Shown: positions 43,343 to 52,690, numbered from the stretch's first letter. The stretch: 64,000 nucleotides of DNA from Nitrobium sp046350935 (GCA_046350935.1 JAXLZK010000001.1:62001-126000); one strand, 5' to 3'. Notes: generated by a model from the letters alone, not told the origin. Made by a program: numbers and translations.

Positions 43343-45934
43343 ACGACAGAGGCGTTTGTCAACAAACTGATCGAGGGCATCACCTCCCGGGTGCACGGAC
43401 AGCCGGCAGTACATTGAGGCAGTGGAGCCGCTTTTTTGACGAAGAGGGCTGAAGAGCTACGTACGGCTTACCGTCCTTTGCCTCCCTTTGACCTCTCACG
43501 GCGAAGATGCTCTTACAGACCGGGGGCTCTTTCTCCCTGCTGGAGGACCCGAGTGCGCGGAACGAGGCAGTGGGGGTACTCTCCTACATGGCGCGCACGA
43601 AGAAGTGGAGAGTGCGGCGGCAGCGGCCCTGCGGCAGATGCCGTGAGTCTGAGTGCCCAGCCTTCCGCCTTCATCGTACGGTGGCTGCAGCAGGGCAACA
43701 GCGGCAGCGGTGGACCAGGACGTTGCCATCAGTACTGGACTCAAGCGTTGCGGTTTTGGAGCACCTGGATGGAGCATCTGGACCAGTGGGCGGGGTATGG
43801 GCAGGAATCGCGCTGCTCTCCGGAAGGCGGCAGAGTACTTCAGGACCAGTGCCGACGTAGTGGAAGATCGACGCAGGGGACATAGAGCGTATGCCCGGGC
43901 ATCTATCTGCTGGGGAAGAGCCCCAAGGAGAAGAAGGGCTACGGGGCGCACAGCATGCTGGCGGTGGGGGCTGCGGCCGGGAAGGCCAAGACCATCGACC
44001 TAGCGCTGCAGTACTTCAAATCGGCCCCTCAGATCACAGGACGTCTGTCCATCAAAGACAACCCGAGGACTGGGTGGAGCAGGGGCTGGAGCAGACCGAG
44101 GTAGAGAGGGCAAGGAGTCGCCTGCTTTCGCTCCAGACCAGGGCGAGCCGCAGGAGGCATGAAGGAGCTGGTCAGGGGCTGGAGCTCCAAAGCATCCACA
44201 CCATCCTCACCTCCTACAGCGGCGTTCTTTTCACCCGGCAGGCCCCCTGCGCTCCTCCACCGCTTTTGCCAGAACCTGCCGGGGCTGACGGTTTTCTCGA
44301 TCACAGTCTGCGAATGCTGCACCCTCGCGGGTCGCCCTCTTTGAAAGCGAAGAGCTGAACGTAAAAGTCTGCAAGTGGCTCGGCCGCAGACTGGCCCACC
44401 TCACCGGCACCTTGCCCTTAGGGCCGAAGAGCTGAAACAGCTGCCGGAGCTTGAGGTGCCCCCTCTCCTTCCGGCTCTTTGAGTTCTGGAAGACAACGGG
44501 TGGACGCCCTGTTGGGGGGCGGAGTACCGGGCCTTTTAAAAGACCAGCGCATGCTCATCGGGAGTACCAGAAGGGGAGCAGGGAAGCGGTCCTTGAACAC
44601 TAAGGAAGCTTCAGCGGTCTGGGGGAGGAGGGCAGTGCGGAGGCCGCCCTGCACCCCTGCCCCGGCCGAGGCCCTTCAAAGAGTGCGGACCGGCAGCCTC
44701 AGCGTGCAGGGACGTACTCACCGAGACGGTCGCCCTCTGCGCTGCCCTGGACCGGCAGACCTATACAGGCCTCCTTTGCCGGACAGAGGACGTACACCGG
44801 TACTTTCACCGGGGCGTCTCGACTTCAGCTTGCTGGTGGAGGAGACCCGTGCCGGGATGGACCGTCTGGTAGAGGGCTTTTTAGAGCGGCTCAAGAGACG
44901 GAAGAAGGGGAGGGGGGCCACGGCAGAGGACGTGGAGGCGGCCCTGCTCGGATCGGAGGCAAAGGGAGTCCACAACGAAGAGCTGATCGGGCAGGGGGCT
45001 GACCCCCGAAGCTGAGCAGCTCTTTGAGCAGCTCACGGTCACCCTGAAGAGGAGATGGAGGAAGAGGGGGATCCGGAAGGCCGTCTACTACATTGAGCAG
45101 GAACCACCCATGGAGGACTACAAAAAGGACTGGTGCCGGGTGCGGGAGATGGACATGCCGGACCTCACCACGCGGGTCTATAACGAAACGGTAAAGTACT
45201 ACGGGCTGGTCAGCATACTAAAGAGGCACTTCGGCATGCTGAGGCCCGACCCATCAAGCAGCACTTCCGGGAGGAGCGGGGGGGACGACCTCGACTTCGA
45301 CGCCCTGGTGGAGACCCTGGTGGAGCGGCATGCAGGGTGGCGCCCTCCGACCGGGTGTACATCCGGAGGGACAAAAAGCTCCGGACGTATCGGTGGCGTT
45401 TTTAGCCGACATGAAGCTTCAGCACCAGCGACGTATTGCCCTCGGCAAGCGATCATCGACGTGGAGCGGGACGGTCTGGTGCTCATGGCGGAGGCCCTGG
45501 AGAGCATCCGGGACCGCTGGGCGGTCTCCCACTACCGAGAAGGTGGACTTTGGTGAAGGACTTCAACGAGGGCCTGGGGACCCGGTCAGGATGCGTTTTG
45601 AGGGGATCAAGCCCATAGCCCTGACCCGGCTGGGAGCGCTATCGGCACGCAAAACAGCCTGCTCCAGAGGCAGGACTCCCTGATCCGGCTGTTGATCCTG
45701 CTTTCAGACGGCAGCCCTATGACGTGGACTACGGGGGATGTGGCGTACTCCATGAAGGCCCAGGAATGGCCCTGTGGGAGGGCAGGCGGAAGGGAATCAA
45801 CTCCTTCATCACGGTGGACAAGAAGAGCCGGGAGTACCTTCCCCGGAGCGCTGGGAGGCCAACTTCACGATCATCGACAACATCGATGCGCTTCCGATCA
45901 CCCTCCCACTCATCTAAAACGCTTGACGACCTGA
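43339..45934 (+). pseudogene. CbbO/NorD-type VWA protein, broken by many indels
   Basis: About 865 codons if restored. The start MTTEAFVNKLIEGI overlaps the activase stop, the standard layout of the cbbQ-cbbO and norQ-norD pairs. Pieces of the protein appear in all three frames. Recognisable C-terminal fragments are DYKKDWCRVREMD, VSVAFLADM followed in another frame by SFSTSDVLP (the VWA MIDAS motif), LILLSDGSP, and IIDNIDALPITLPLI. A one-base deletion in the last codons hides the natural stop at 45932-45934. It would insert client metalloenzymes or link them to the AAA+ ring. Key motifs survive, so the breaks look recent or technical. Confidence 0.75.
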
Positions 45935-45960
45935 GCTTCGGGATAGGAGGAAAGAGCGCT

Positions 45961-46600
45961 ATGGAGACTAAGAAAAGAGCAGTACCACAACTGAAGCATC
46001 TGGAGAGGTTCGCCCTGGAGAAGGGGGCGTACCGGGCGAAGGTGTTCGACGCACGCTTAGTGGTTGTTGACGAGTGCGGATGAAGTGCCGAATACCGCCT
46101 GTCCGCATTATGGCGGGTCTCACCTGTCCCGCCCAATGTGCCGACGGTGGAGGAGTTCCAGAGCTCTCGACCACTACACCAAAGCACTCCTCATCCAGAC
46201 CGTGAGCCCCATTATGGCGAATATGAGTGACTGCAGGGAAGAGGCAAAGAGTTCTTTGAGAAGCACGGCAAAGCCTCATCAAGGCCGGCAAGGAGATAGT
46301 GGAGGATTTGGGAATATGCGCTCCGCGGCAACAGACTGCACAAGCTGACAAACCAGTGGCTTTCAGGCCATGTCCCTGGTTTTCCACTACGCGCTGGGAC
46401 TGATCGGAGGAGAATGCATGCTCTGCTCGGAGTGCGTGGGAGCCGGCTCCTCCAGGGGATGCCGCAGGCCCTGCGAGGCCGGCCCTCCATGGAAAGCGTG
46501 GGGATCGATGTGGTGCAGACCTGTATCAAAAGGAGGACTGCCCTTCGAGGATACCTCCCACAAAGAGATCGTACGGACGAGTCTTGTGCTGGTTGACTGA
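45961..46600 (+). pseudogene. DUF2284 predicted metal-binding protein, frameshifted
   Basis: A good ataggagg site precedes the ATG. The first 40 codons are clean (HLERFALEKGAYRAKVFDAR), then the frame shifts repeatedly. Restored fragments are KCRIPPCPHYGGSHLCPPN (the cysteine motif), TVEEFRALDHYTKALLIQT, IKAGKEIVEDLGI, YALGLIGGECMLCSECVG and a C-terminal SLVLVD before the stop at 46598-46600. DUF2284 proteins are small cysteine-rich proteins presumed to bind Fe-S or another metal. I believe they often occur beside UroD/MtaA-type and corrinoid methyltransferases, as here. They may supply electrons or cofactors (inference). Confidence 0.7.
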
Positions 46601-46609
46601 GACGGGGCG

Positions 46610-47192
46610 GAGAGGGCGCTAAAGTAAGCTCCGAAAGTGGCCGGCGCACGCTGTTAAACCGGACCGTGGAGGTATTGATGCGGGGAGGGAAGAGCATCGC
46701 TTCCAAGGGGGCATCGTCACGAGAGAAGACCGCCTTGTGCCACTATGTGCCGGGCACGGAGTGGGAGCTTGAGCCCACCCCGGAGAGGATGGTGGCGCAG
46801 GGCCACTGCAGCACCCCCGCCTATGAGGACATCCTGAGCAGAAGAGTGGTGCGCGCAGCTTGGCTTCGTCATCCTGGACAAGAGCAACAGCCTGGCCGAC
46901 TATTGACTATGTGGCCCTTGCGGTCAGCATCCTTGCGGAGGCTCTCCGGTATGAGGACTATGCGGTGCTGCTCTTTGACGACCGGATCAAGGCAAAGAGG
47001 GTGCCGGATCCGGTCGAGGTCCTCTGTAAGGGCGAAGTGGATACGGTGGGGCCTTCTATCCTCGCATTGCTCAGGGAGGGGGCAAGCGCGGTGTGGCCGG
47101 GCTGCGGTCTGCGGCCGGAAACGGCAACAGAGCACATGGAGGCGCTTATGAGCGCCCTGAGAGAGGAGCTCCAAGGGCACTGCAAGAGGTAG
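46610..47192 (+). pseudogene. Frameshifted fragment, probably UroD/MtaA-like C-terminus
   Basis: Two overlapping frames carry the visible protein. After a first piece (EWELEPTPERMVAQGHC) the second reads VALAVSILAEALRYEDYAV, then DPVEVLCKGEVDTVGPSILA and AVWPGCGLRPETATEHMEAL before the stop at 47190-47192. The order PVEVL-KG-PGC-PET resembles the C-terminus of UroD/MtaA-type methyltransferases, where the cysteine in PGC is a zinc ligand. It is too short for the whole gene (about 190 codons of 340). Low certainty on family. Confidence 0.4.
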
Positions 47193-47356
47193 CAGGGTGG
47201 GAAATCTGAGGGTACTGTTTGGAGTATAATAGCTTACAGAGGAGGTCTTCGGCACGGCAGAGGAGAGGGTCCCGAAAGGAAGTCAGGAAGGAGTCCCGGA
47301 AAAAATCGGCGTCTATCAATGACATTGCCCTTCAGGAATCTGAGTGGAGGTGGATG

Positions 47357-47947
47357 ATGAGTGAGACGGTAGCATGGAGCGTTGCAGGATTCTATATTGA
47401 AGCGTGTAACTGCGAGCTGGTCTGTCCGTGCTGGACTGGGCAGGCGCCAACGTATGGTTTTTGCGAAGGCAACTGCGGATGGCACATAAAACAGGGGCAG
47501 TACGGCGCTCTGAAGCTCGATGGCTTAAATGTAGTGATGGTGCAGCGTGTTGAAGGTCATATGCGCGAAAACAGGTGGAAGTGCCGTTTTTACATTGACG
47601 ACCGCGCTACGAGCGAGCAATTTGACGCGCTGAGGAACATTTTCACGGTAACAAGCGCCGGGCATCTCGGGAAGATATTCCGTGCGTTATGGGAGGTGCA
47701 AAGCGTGGAGCGGGCGGCTATCGAGATGAAGAGCGAGGGATGGCGGCATCGGATGTCCATTCTCGGGAAGCTGGGGCTGGCCGTCGGTATCCTGAAGCCG
47801 GATCAGGGCCCGCAGCTCTGCCGCATTCCGAACATCTACGGTATCTCCGCAACCGCCGAGGAAGATTGGTTCGACGACGGCACCATGAAGTTCGATCACC
47901 GCACGAAAAACGCGCTGACAACGACCTTTGAGTATCAGAGCGACTGA
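47357..47947 (+). CDS. DUF1326 cysteine-rich protein
   Basis: 196 residues, intact. A cluster of cysteines lies near the N-terminus: C17, C19, C23, C25 (ACNCELVCPCW) and C36, C40 plus H43 (CEGNCGWH). This is the hallmark of DUF1326 and a likely metal site. No signal peptide; probably cytosolic. The ggagg at 47346-47350 selects the ATG at 47357. A TATAAT at 47225-47230 may serve as -10. The next gene encodes a DUF2182 membrane protein, the usual partner of this family. Function unknown; metal handling is inferred. Confidence 0.8.
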   Translation: MSETVAWSVAGFYIEACNCELVCPCWTGQAPTYGFCEGNCGWHIKQGQYGALKLDGLNVVMVQRVEGHMRENRWKCRFYIDDRATSEQFDALRNIFTVTSAGHLGKIFRALWEVQSVERAAIEMKSEGWRHRMSILGKLGLAVGILKPDQGPQLCRIPNIYGISATAEEDWFDDGTMKFDHRTKNALTTTFEYQSD

Positions 47948-47959
47948 GAGGGACATCCC

Positions 47960-48754
47960 ATGCTACACGAGGAAGCGTTGAGGGATTCACTGCAGAAAAG
48001 GGACCGCGCCATTATCATGCTCGGCCTTGCGGGGATTACCGTATTGTCCTGGCTCTCTACGTTCAGTATCGCAGTGGGGGAGGGGCACATGGATATGGGG
48101 CCTGCTATCGCCGCTCCCCATACTCATGCGGGGGCTCCCCTGCATTTTGTGCTGACGTTTCTCATGTGGGCAGTGATGATGACCGCCATGATGCTTCCCT
48201 CCGCATCGCCGCTCATCGTGTTGTTTGCCGCCGTCAATCGGGCGAAATGCAACGAGCACGGTCCCTTTGTATCAACGGGCGCGTTCCTGTCGGGGTATCT
48301 GTTTGCCTGGACAGTATTCAGTGCTCTGATGACCCTGGTGCAGTGGGGGTTGCAGACCGCAGCCCTGCTTTCCCCTCTGCTGGTGATCGGCAGTCCTGTC
48401 CTGGGAGGAGCTTTTCTTTTTGCCGCGGGGCTATTCCAGTGGTCCTCCCTCAAGCATGCCTGTCTCACTCGCTGCCGCACCCCTCTCGGGTTCCTTATGA
48501 ATGAGTGGCGGGAGGGATCGCGGGGAGCCCTCATGATGGGTCTCAGGCATGGCATTTACTGCATCGGGTGCTGCTGGCTATTAATGGGTCTCTTGTTTGT
48601 AACCGGAGTGATGAACCTCCTGTGGATGGCCGTTATTACCGTCTTCGTCCTTCTCGAAAAAATCATCCCTGCGGGGTATCGGGTAAGCCGTATATCGGGT
48701 CTTCTGCTCATCGCAGGGGGGATTTGGATGGCGGCGAAGGGATTGTGGAGCTGA
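47960..48754 (+). CDS. DUF2182 integral membrane protein, predicted metal-binding
   Basis: 264 residues with about six transmembrane helices. The first loop is His/Met-rich (GHMDMGPAIAAPHTHAG). The second helix carries the family pattern WAVMMTAMMLPS, and a later segment has GIYCIGCCW, LLMGLLFVTGVMNL and FVLLEK. Methionine, histidine and cysteine residues in the membrane suggest binding or transport of a soft metal such as copper, but no member is characterised to my knowledge. It starts 12 bases after the DUF1326 gene, in one operon. Confidence 0.82.
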   Translation: MLHEEALRDSLQKRDRAIIMLGLAGITVLSWLSTFSIAVGEGHMDMGPAIAAPHTHAGAPLHFVLTFLMWAVMMTAMMLPSASPLIVLFAAVNRAKCNEHGPFVSTGAFLSGYLFAWTVFSALMTLVQWGLQTAALLSPLLVIGSPVLGGAFLFAAGLFQWSSLKHACLTRCRTPLGFLMNEWREGSRGALMMGLRHGIYCIGCCWLLMGLLFVTGVMNLLWMAVITVFVLLEKIIPAGYRVSRISGLLLIAGGIWMAAKGLWS

Positions 48755-48766
48755 ACGGAAGGTCCT

Positions 48767-48882
48767 GTGGCGCCCGGCCCTCCACGGGGGGGATCGATGG
48801 GTGCAGACCTGCAGCAAAGGAGGGCTCCCTTTCGAGATCCCCCGAAGAGGCCGTCTGTACGCGTCCCGCGGTGGTCGACTGA
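48767..48882 (+). pseudogene. Remnant of a second DUF2284 gene (C-terminal end only)
   Basis: About 38 codons that align with the end of the DUF2284 gene at 46475-46600 in two frames: ARPSTGGID, then a shift to VQTCSKGGLPFEI, then a shift back to VVD and the stop at 48880-48882. The two copies are clearly diverged, so it is not an assembly duplicate. It lies directly before an intact UroD-family gene. Confidence 0.6.
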
Positions 48883-48923
48883 AGAGAAGACCGGATCTTA
48901 GAATAGAGAGTAGAGGATAAGAA

Positions 48924-49985
48924 ATGAAAGACGGGCTTACCGGCCTCCAGAGGGTCACCGCCGCACTGCAGCACAAGGAAACCGACCGGGTACCCGTTGC
49001 CCCTCTTGTGTGCGGAGCATCGCACAGAGTGGCCGGCCTCAGCTACGAGGAATGGGCGCGCGGGGGCAATGTGGAAGCCATGGTCCGCGGACACGTGGAC
49101 ACCCTCAAGATTCTGGGGCATGATAGTGTTGTCACGCTGATCGACCTTTCCGTCGAGGCGGAAGCTTTCGGCGCCGAGATCTGTTACCCTGCGATGAGCA
49201 CTCCCCACCCCAACTACGAAAAGCCGTTTATCCGGACTGCAGCCGATTACCGGAAAATCGAGAGAATCAACCCCCGAAAAACCGGGCGGATGAAAACCGT
49301 CATCGACATGATCGGAGGCCTGAGCAAAGAGATCGGCGCGACCCACGCCGTTGTAGGGTTTGCGTACGGCTCCATCGGGACCCTGAGCATGATGAGGGGG
49401 CCTGAGAAATTCTTTATGGATCTTATGGAGTACCCTGATGAGGTGCTGGGAGCCATTGAGGTGCTGGACGAGGTCCTGGTCGATTATGTAAAGGCACAGG
49501 CTGAAGCAGGGGCCCACGCTGTCTGCGTGGACCATCTGTACTGCTCGGGGAGCATTCTGAGCAAAAGCCTGTGGGAGAAATTTGAAGGAAATTCAGTCAT
49601 GAGGATCTGCAGCGCCATCAGGGAAGCCGGGGCCGCCGTTGTCCTCCACAACTGCGGCAACGACATTTATTTCGATATGAGCGAGAAGTGGGCCGACCCG
49701 GTCGCCATCTCCCATGCTTTCATGGCTGACGACGTCAATAGCTGGGAGGAGCAAAAGCTCAAATGGGGCGGCAAGATTGCCTCGATCGGGTGGGTGCCGC
49801 CCGGACCTGTCGCCATGCTCGGCACCCCTGAGGAGATTGAGGAGGAAGTGAAAGAGGAAATCGGGATCTTTGCAAAAGGGGGGGGCTTTGTCCTCTCCAC
49901 CGGCTGCGAGTTCCCGCCCAATGCTCCTTTATGGAACGCGCGGCACATTGTCGAGTGTTCGCAAAAGTATGGCGCACAACTTTAG
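48924..49985 (+). CDS. UroD-superfamily methyltransferase, MtaA/CmuA-like
   Basis: 353 residues, TIM-barrel of the uroporphyrinogen decarboxylase superfamily. It starts TGLQRVTAALQHKETDRVPV, as in MtaA-type proteins. Candidate zinc ligands are in HNCGND and in the C-terminal STGCEFPPNAP, the H-x-C...C pattern of methylcobamide:CoM and related corrinoid methyltransferases; true HemE lacks it. It may move methyl groups between a corrinoid protein and an acceptor, though no corrinoid protein is beside it. It follows the DUF2284 remnant, suggesting a former DUF2284-UroD unit. Confidence 0.82.
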   Translation: MKDGLTGLQRVTAALQHKETDRVPVAPLVCGASHRVAGLSYEEWARGGNVEAMVRGHVDTLKILGHDSVVTLIDLSVEAEAFGAEICYPAMSTPHPNYEKPFIRTAADYRKIERINPRKTGRMKTVIDMIGGLSKEIGATHAVVGFAYGSIGTLSMMRGPEKFFMDLMEYPDEVLGAIEVLDEVLVDYVKAQAEAGAHAVCVDHLYCSGSILSKSLWEKFEGNSVMRICSAIREAGAAVVLHNCGNDIYFDMSEKWADPVAISHAFMADDVNSWEEQKLKWGGKIASIGWVPPGPVAMLGTPEEIEEEVKEEIGIFAKGGGFVLSTGCEFPPNAPLWNARHIVECSQKYGAQL

Positions 49986-50246
49986 GATAGGTATGCACCC
50001 CCGGAGCCCCCTTGGGCAGGACGATGCCGGACAGCACCCGGCACGGCCGTGCACAGGGGAGGAGGCATGCCCCCGTTCTTCTTTTATTCCGGTGCGCGCG
50101 GGGTTGCCCCGCTGGGAGATGCCCCGGAGGGAGATGAGGGGGAGCGGCGAACTTTTTACCCTGCCTGCGGTGAGGATTATTCTTGGAACGGGCACGACAT
50201 AGGATAATCAGCACAAAGAGCGCCATGGGGAGGAGGGGGCGCAGCC
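49986..50246. other. Intergenic gap before the Crp/Fnr gene
   Basis: 261 bases. It contains gattat at 50175-50180 and ataatc at 50204-50209, which can pair, and a GATAAT at 50203-50208 that could be a -10. I see no gene in it. Confidence 0.4.
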
Positions 50247-50936
50247 ATGGAATTCCTCTGTGATGAGTCCGCCCGCAAGACTGCTGCGCTTTCGCCGATC
50301 TGCATCGGAAGCTTGTGGGTATTCGAGCATCTCAGACCCGAGGAAGTGAAAGCGCTGATCGGAATCGCTCACCCCAGGCACTACAAGAAGAGACAGGTCG
50401 TCTTTACGCAGGGAGATCCTGCCGGCGAGATGTTTCTTGTGCGCTACGGCCGCGTCAAGATGAGCAGGTTGAGCAGCGAGGGGAGCGAGCTCACTCTCGA
50501 TATCATGAAATCGGGTGATTTTGTGGGAGAGCAGGCGCTCGAAGTGAATTTCACGTATCCGTTTACCGCTACCTGTATCGAGGAGACGCTTGCCTTCAGC
50601 TTTTCAAAAGGCGCTTTCGAGGAGTTGATTCAGGAGTATCCTAATATAGGTCTCCAACTGATCAGGAAGCTGGCGCGCCGCATCAACTGGCTCGCCAGCA
50701 GAGCCGAGATAATGACGTCTTCCTCTCTCGAAGACAGGCTTCTCAAAGTCCTCAGCACCATGGCAATGGAGCACGGCGAGCAGGGCAGCGACGGGATAGT
50801 CATTCAGTTTCCCCTGACGCACGAGGAGCTCAGCTTTCTGGTAGGCGCCCACCGGGTAAGCGTCACGAAGGCGATGAAAAATCTGAAGGAATCAGGCAAA
50901 CTGGTGCAGCAGGGGAAAAAACTCTCTCTCTCGTAA
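50247..50936 (+). CDS. Crp/Fnr-family transcriptional regulator
   Basis: 229 residues. A cyclic-nucleotide-binding-fold sensor domain (KRQVVFTQGDPAGEMFLV) is joined by the dimer helix (IGLQLIRKLARRINWL) to a C-terminal winged helix. The recognition helix reads FLVGAHRVSVTKAMKNL: the usual SRE of Crp/Fnr is HRV here, so the DNA half-site probably differs from TGTGA or TTGAT. Only two cysteines lie near the N-terminus (5 and 18), so an Fnr-type Fe-S cluster is unlikely. The signal is unknown. A strong ggaggaggggg lies before the ATG. Confidence 0.88.
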   Translation: MEFLCDESARKTAALSPICIGSLWVFEHLRPEEVKALIGIAHPRHYKKRQVVFTQGDPAGEMFLVRYGRVKMSRLSSEGSELTLDIMKSGDFVGEQALEVNFTYPFTATCIEETLAFSFSKGAFEELIQEYPNIGLQLIRKLARRINWLASRAEIMTSSSLEDRLLKVLSTMAMEHGEQGSDGIVIQFPLTHEELSFLVGAHRVSVTKAMKNLKESGKLVQQGKKLSLS

Positions 50937-50956
50937 CGGAAGGGACAAAATAAAGA

Positions 50957-50989
50957 ACGGCCGCTGCCCATCGCACCCGCAGCGGCCGT
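50957..50989. terminator. Bidirectional terminator between crp-like and receiver-like genes
   Basis: acggccgctgc (50957-50967) pairs perfectly with gcagcggccgt (50979-50989) around an 11-base loop, with short A and T tracts outside, between convergent genes. Confidence 0.75.
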
Positions 50990-51015
50990 TTGCCTGCGCA
51001 CCCTTCCAGGAAACC

Positions 51016-51489
51016 TTACATCTTCCCCATCTTGACCAGGCTCTCCTTGTACACCTTGTAGAACTGCTCGTAGTCGTGGACGGACCTCTTAAGGATGCCC
51101 TTGATATTCGGAAGATCCTTCCGGTTGATCACCACGTTGACACTCTTGTCAAAGGCGGACATGTTGTCCAGGGTGGCAAGCGCCTCTCCCAGCAGCGCGA
51201 CGAAGATATGGCGCCGCGTGGACATGGGCATGACCTGCAGGTGTTTCAGGAAGGCATTGTTGTCCGGTGTGCTCCCGGCAAACTTTTCGCCGAGGACGAC
51301 CACATCGTAGCGGTTGAACTTCAGCTTCTCGAAGGCGTCTTCCGCGCCGGCCGCCGCTTCGACCGAATACCTGAGTTCCGCAAGGGCGGCCTTGATGTTC
51401 TTCAGCGCTTCGGGATCGTCCTCGCAGACGAGGGCCATCCGTGCGTTTTCGTCGTATTCTTTCAATATTTCGTCTATCTTGTCCATCAT
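51016..51489 (-). CDS. Receiver-like protein downstream of pilT and the PilU-type gene, lacking the phospho-acceptor Asp
   Basis: 157 residues. The core follows a CheY-type fold: MALVCEDDPEAL with the acidic pair, then YDVVVLGEKF where the phosphorylated Asp should be but Gly67 is found, and VNVVINRKDL with the lysine. A C-terminal helical extension follows. It is thus a pseudo-receiver. It is the last gene of the likely pilT-pilU-type unit and starts 19 bases after the PilU-type ATPase, suggesting a role in pilus control. Confidence 0.7.
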   Translation of the reverse strand: MMDKIDEILKEYDENARMALVCEDDPEALKNIKAALAELRYSVEAAAGAEDAFEKLKFNRYDVVVLGEKFAGSTPDNNAFLKHLQVMPMSTRRHIFVALLGEALATLDNMSAFDKSVNVVINRKDLPNIKGILKRSVHDYEQFYKVYKESLVKMGKM

Positions 51490-51508
51490 GCTTTTCTCCC
51501 GGTGGCTG

Positions 51509-52690
51509 TCAGCGCTGCATCTTCAGTTTCTTGTTGTAGTCGGAATCCAGGGACAGGCCCTCGATATCCGTCGTCTTTTCACCCTTGGAGCTCTTGATCA
51601 TGTCGATGCCCCTGCCCACGACTGGTTTCTTGGAGGCATAGGCGAGGGCGGTCTCCTCGGTGATCATGCCCTCCTCGAACAGCTTCAGGATCGCCTTGTC
51701 GAAGGTCTGCATCCCGTAGGCGTCGCCCTGGTCGATGATCTCGTAGAAAGTCTTCCCTTCCGACTCTCCGTTCAGGATGGAATCCTTCACCCGGAGGTTG
51801 GTTTTCATGATTTCGATGACCGCCACCCTGCCGCCGCCGACTTTAGGCAGCAGCCTCTGGCTGACAATCCAGCGGACGGTATCGGAGAGGCGTATCCTGA
51901 TCTGTTTCTCCTCTTCCTGCTCGAACATGCCGACGATCCTGTTGATGGTCTGTCCCGCATCGATGGTATGGAGGGTGGAGAGCACGAGATGGCCGGTTTC
52001 GGCGGCGGACAGGCCGATCTCGACGGTCTCCCGGTCCCTCATTTCGCCCACGAGGATGACCTTAGGCGCCTGGCGCAGGGCGGCCCGCAGGCCGTTGGCA
52101 AAGGAGTCGAAATCGATTCCCATCTCTCTCTGGTTGAAAGTGGCCTTGAGGTGGGGGTGGGCGAACTCGACCGGGTCTTCCAGGGTCAGGACATGCACGG
52201 ACTTGTTTTCGTTGATGAGCCGGAGGACCGCCGCCAGGGTGGAGGATTTACCGCTCCCGGTGGCGCCGGTGACGAGGACCATCCCGTTCTTCTCTTCGGC
52301 GATCCCCGACAGGACGGACGGGACCCTCAGCTCTTCGAGGGTGGGGATTTTGGTGGACAGCTTCCTCAGGACGATGGAATAAGAGCCCCTCTGGGAGAAG
52401 ATGTTCACCCTGAAGCGCGCCTTTTCGGGGAGGAAGTACGAGCAGTCGCAAGAGCCCTCCTTGATCAGCGTCTCGGTAAGGCGGCGGTCCGCATTGATGA
52501 GGTTCATGGCAACGATCTCTGTCTGGAAAGGGGTCAGTTCGCTGAGAGATGCCCTCTCGAAGGGGACGGCGGTGAGCTGGCCCGACGCCTCCACCTGGGG
52601 CGTTTTCCCCACCGTGAGGTTGAGGTCCGAAACGTTGTTGTGGCTGTCCAGCATCGTGACGAGCAGGTAGTCTATCTCGGTTTTCTTCAT
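51509..52690 (-). CDS. PilT/PilU-family twitching motility ATPase (PilU-type)
   Basis: 393 residues. Walker A is TGATGSGKSS; the Asp-box/Walker B region VLTLEDPVEF and VILVGEMRDRETVEI are present, as is the His-box VLSTLHTIDA. The hexameric retraction ATPase family is clear. Being second to a PilT gene and longer at the C-terminus suggests PilU, the accessory retraction ATPase. Cytosolic, at the base of the pilus. It follows pilT by 85 bases on the same strand. Confidence 0.9.
   Translation of the reverse strand: MKKTEIDYLLVTMLDSHNNVSDLNLTVGKTPQVEASGQLTAVPFERASLSELTPFQTEIVAMNLINADRRLTETLIKEGSCDCSYFLPEKARFRVNIFSQRGSYSIVLRKLSTKIPTLEELRVPSVLSGIAEEKNGMVLVTGATGSGKSSTLAAVLRLINENKSVHVLTLEDPVEFAHPHLKATFNQREMGIDFDSFANGLRAALRQAPKVILVGEMRDRETVEIGLSAAETGHLVLSTLHTIDAGQTINRIVGMFEQEEEKQIRIRLSDTVRWIVSQRLLPKVGGGRVAVIEIMKTNLRVKDSILNGESEGKTFYEIIDQGDAYGMQTFDKAILKLFEEGMITEETALAYASKKPVVGRGIDMIKSSKGEKTTDIEGLSLDSDYNKKLKMQR

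Noticed and set aside
43339..45934. Programmed ribosomal frameshifting in the VWA gene
   Set aside because: The shifts are too many, in both directions, and lack slippery heptamers with downstream structures.
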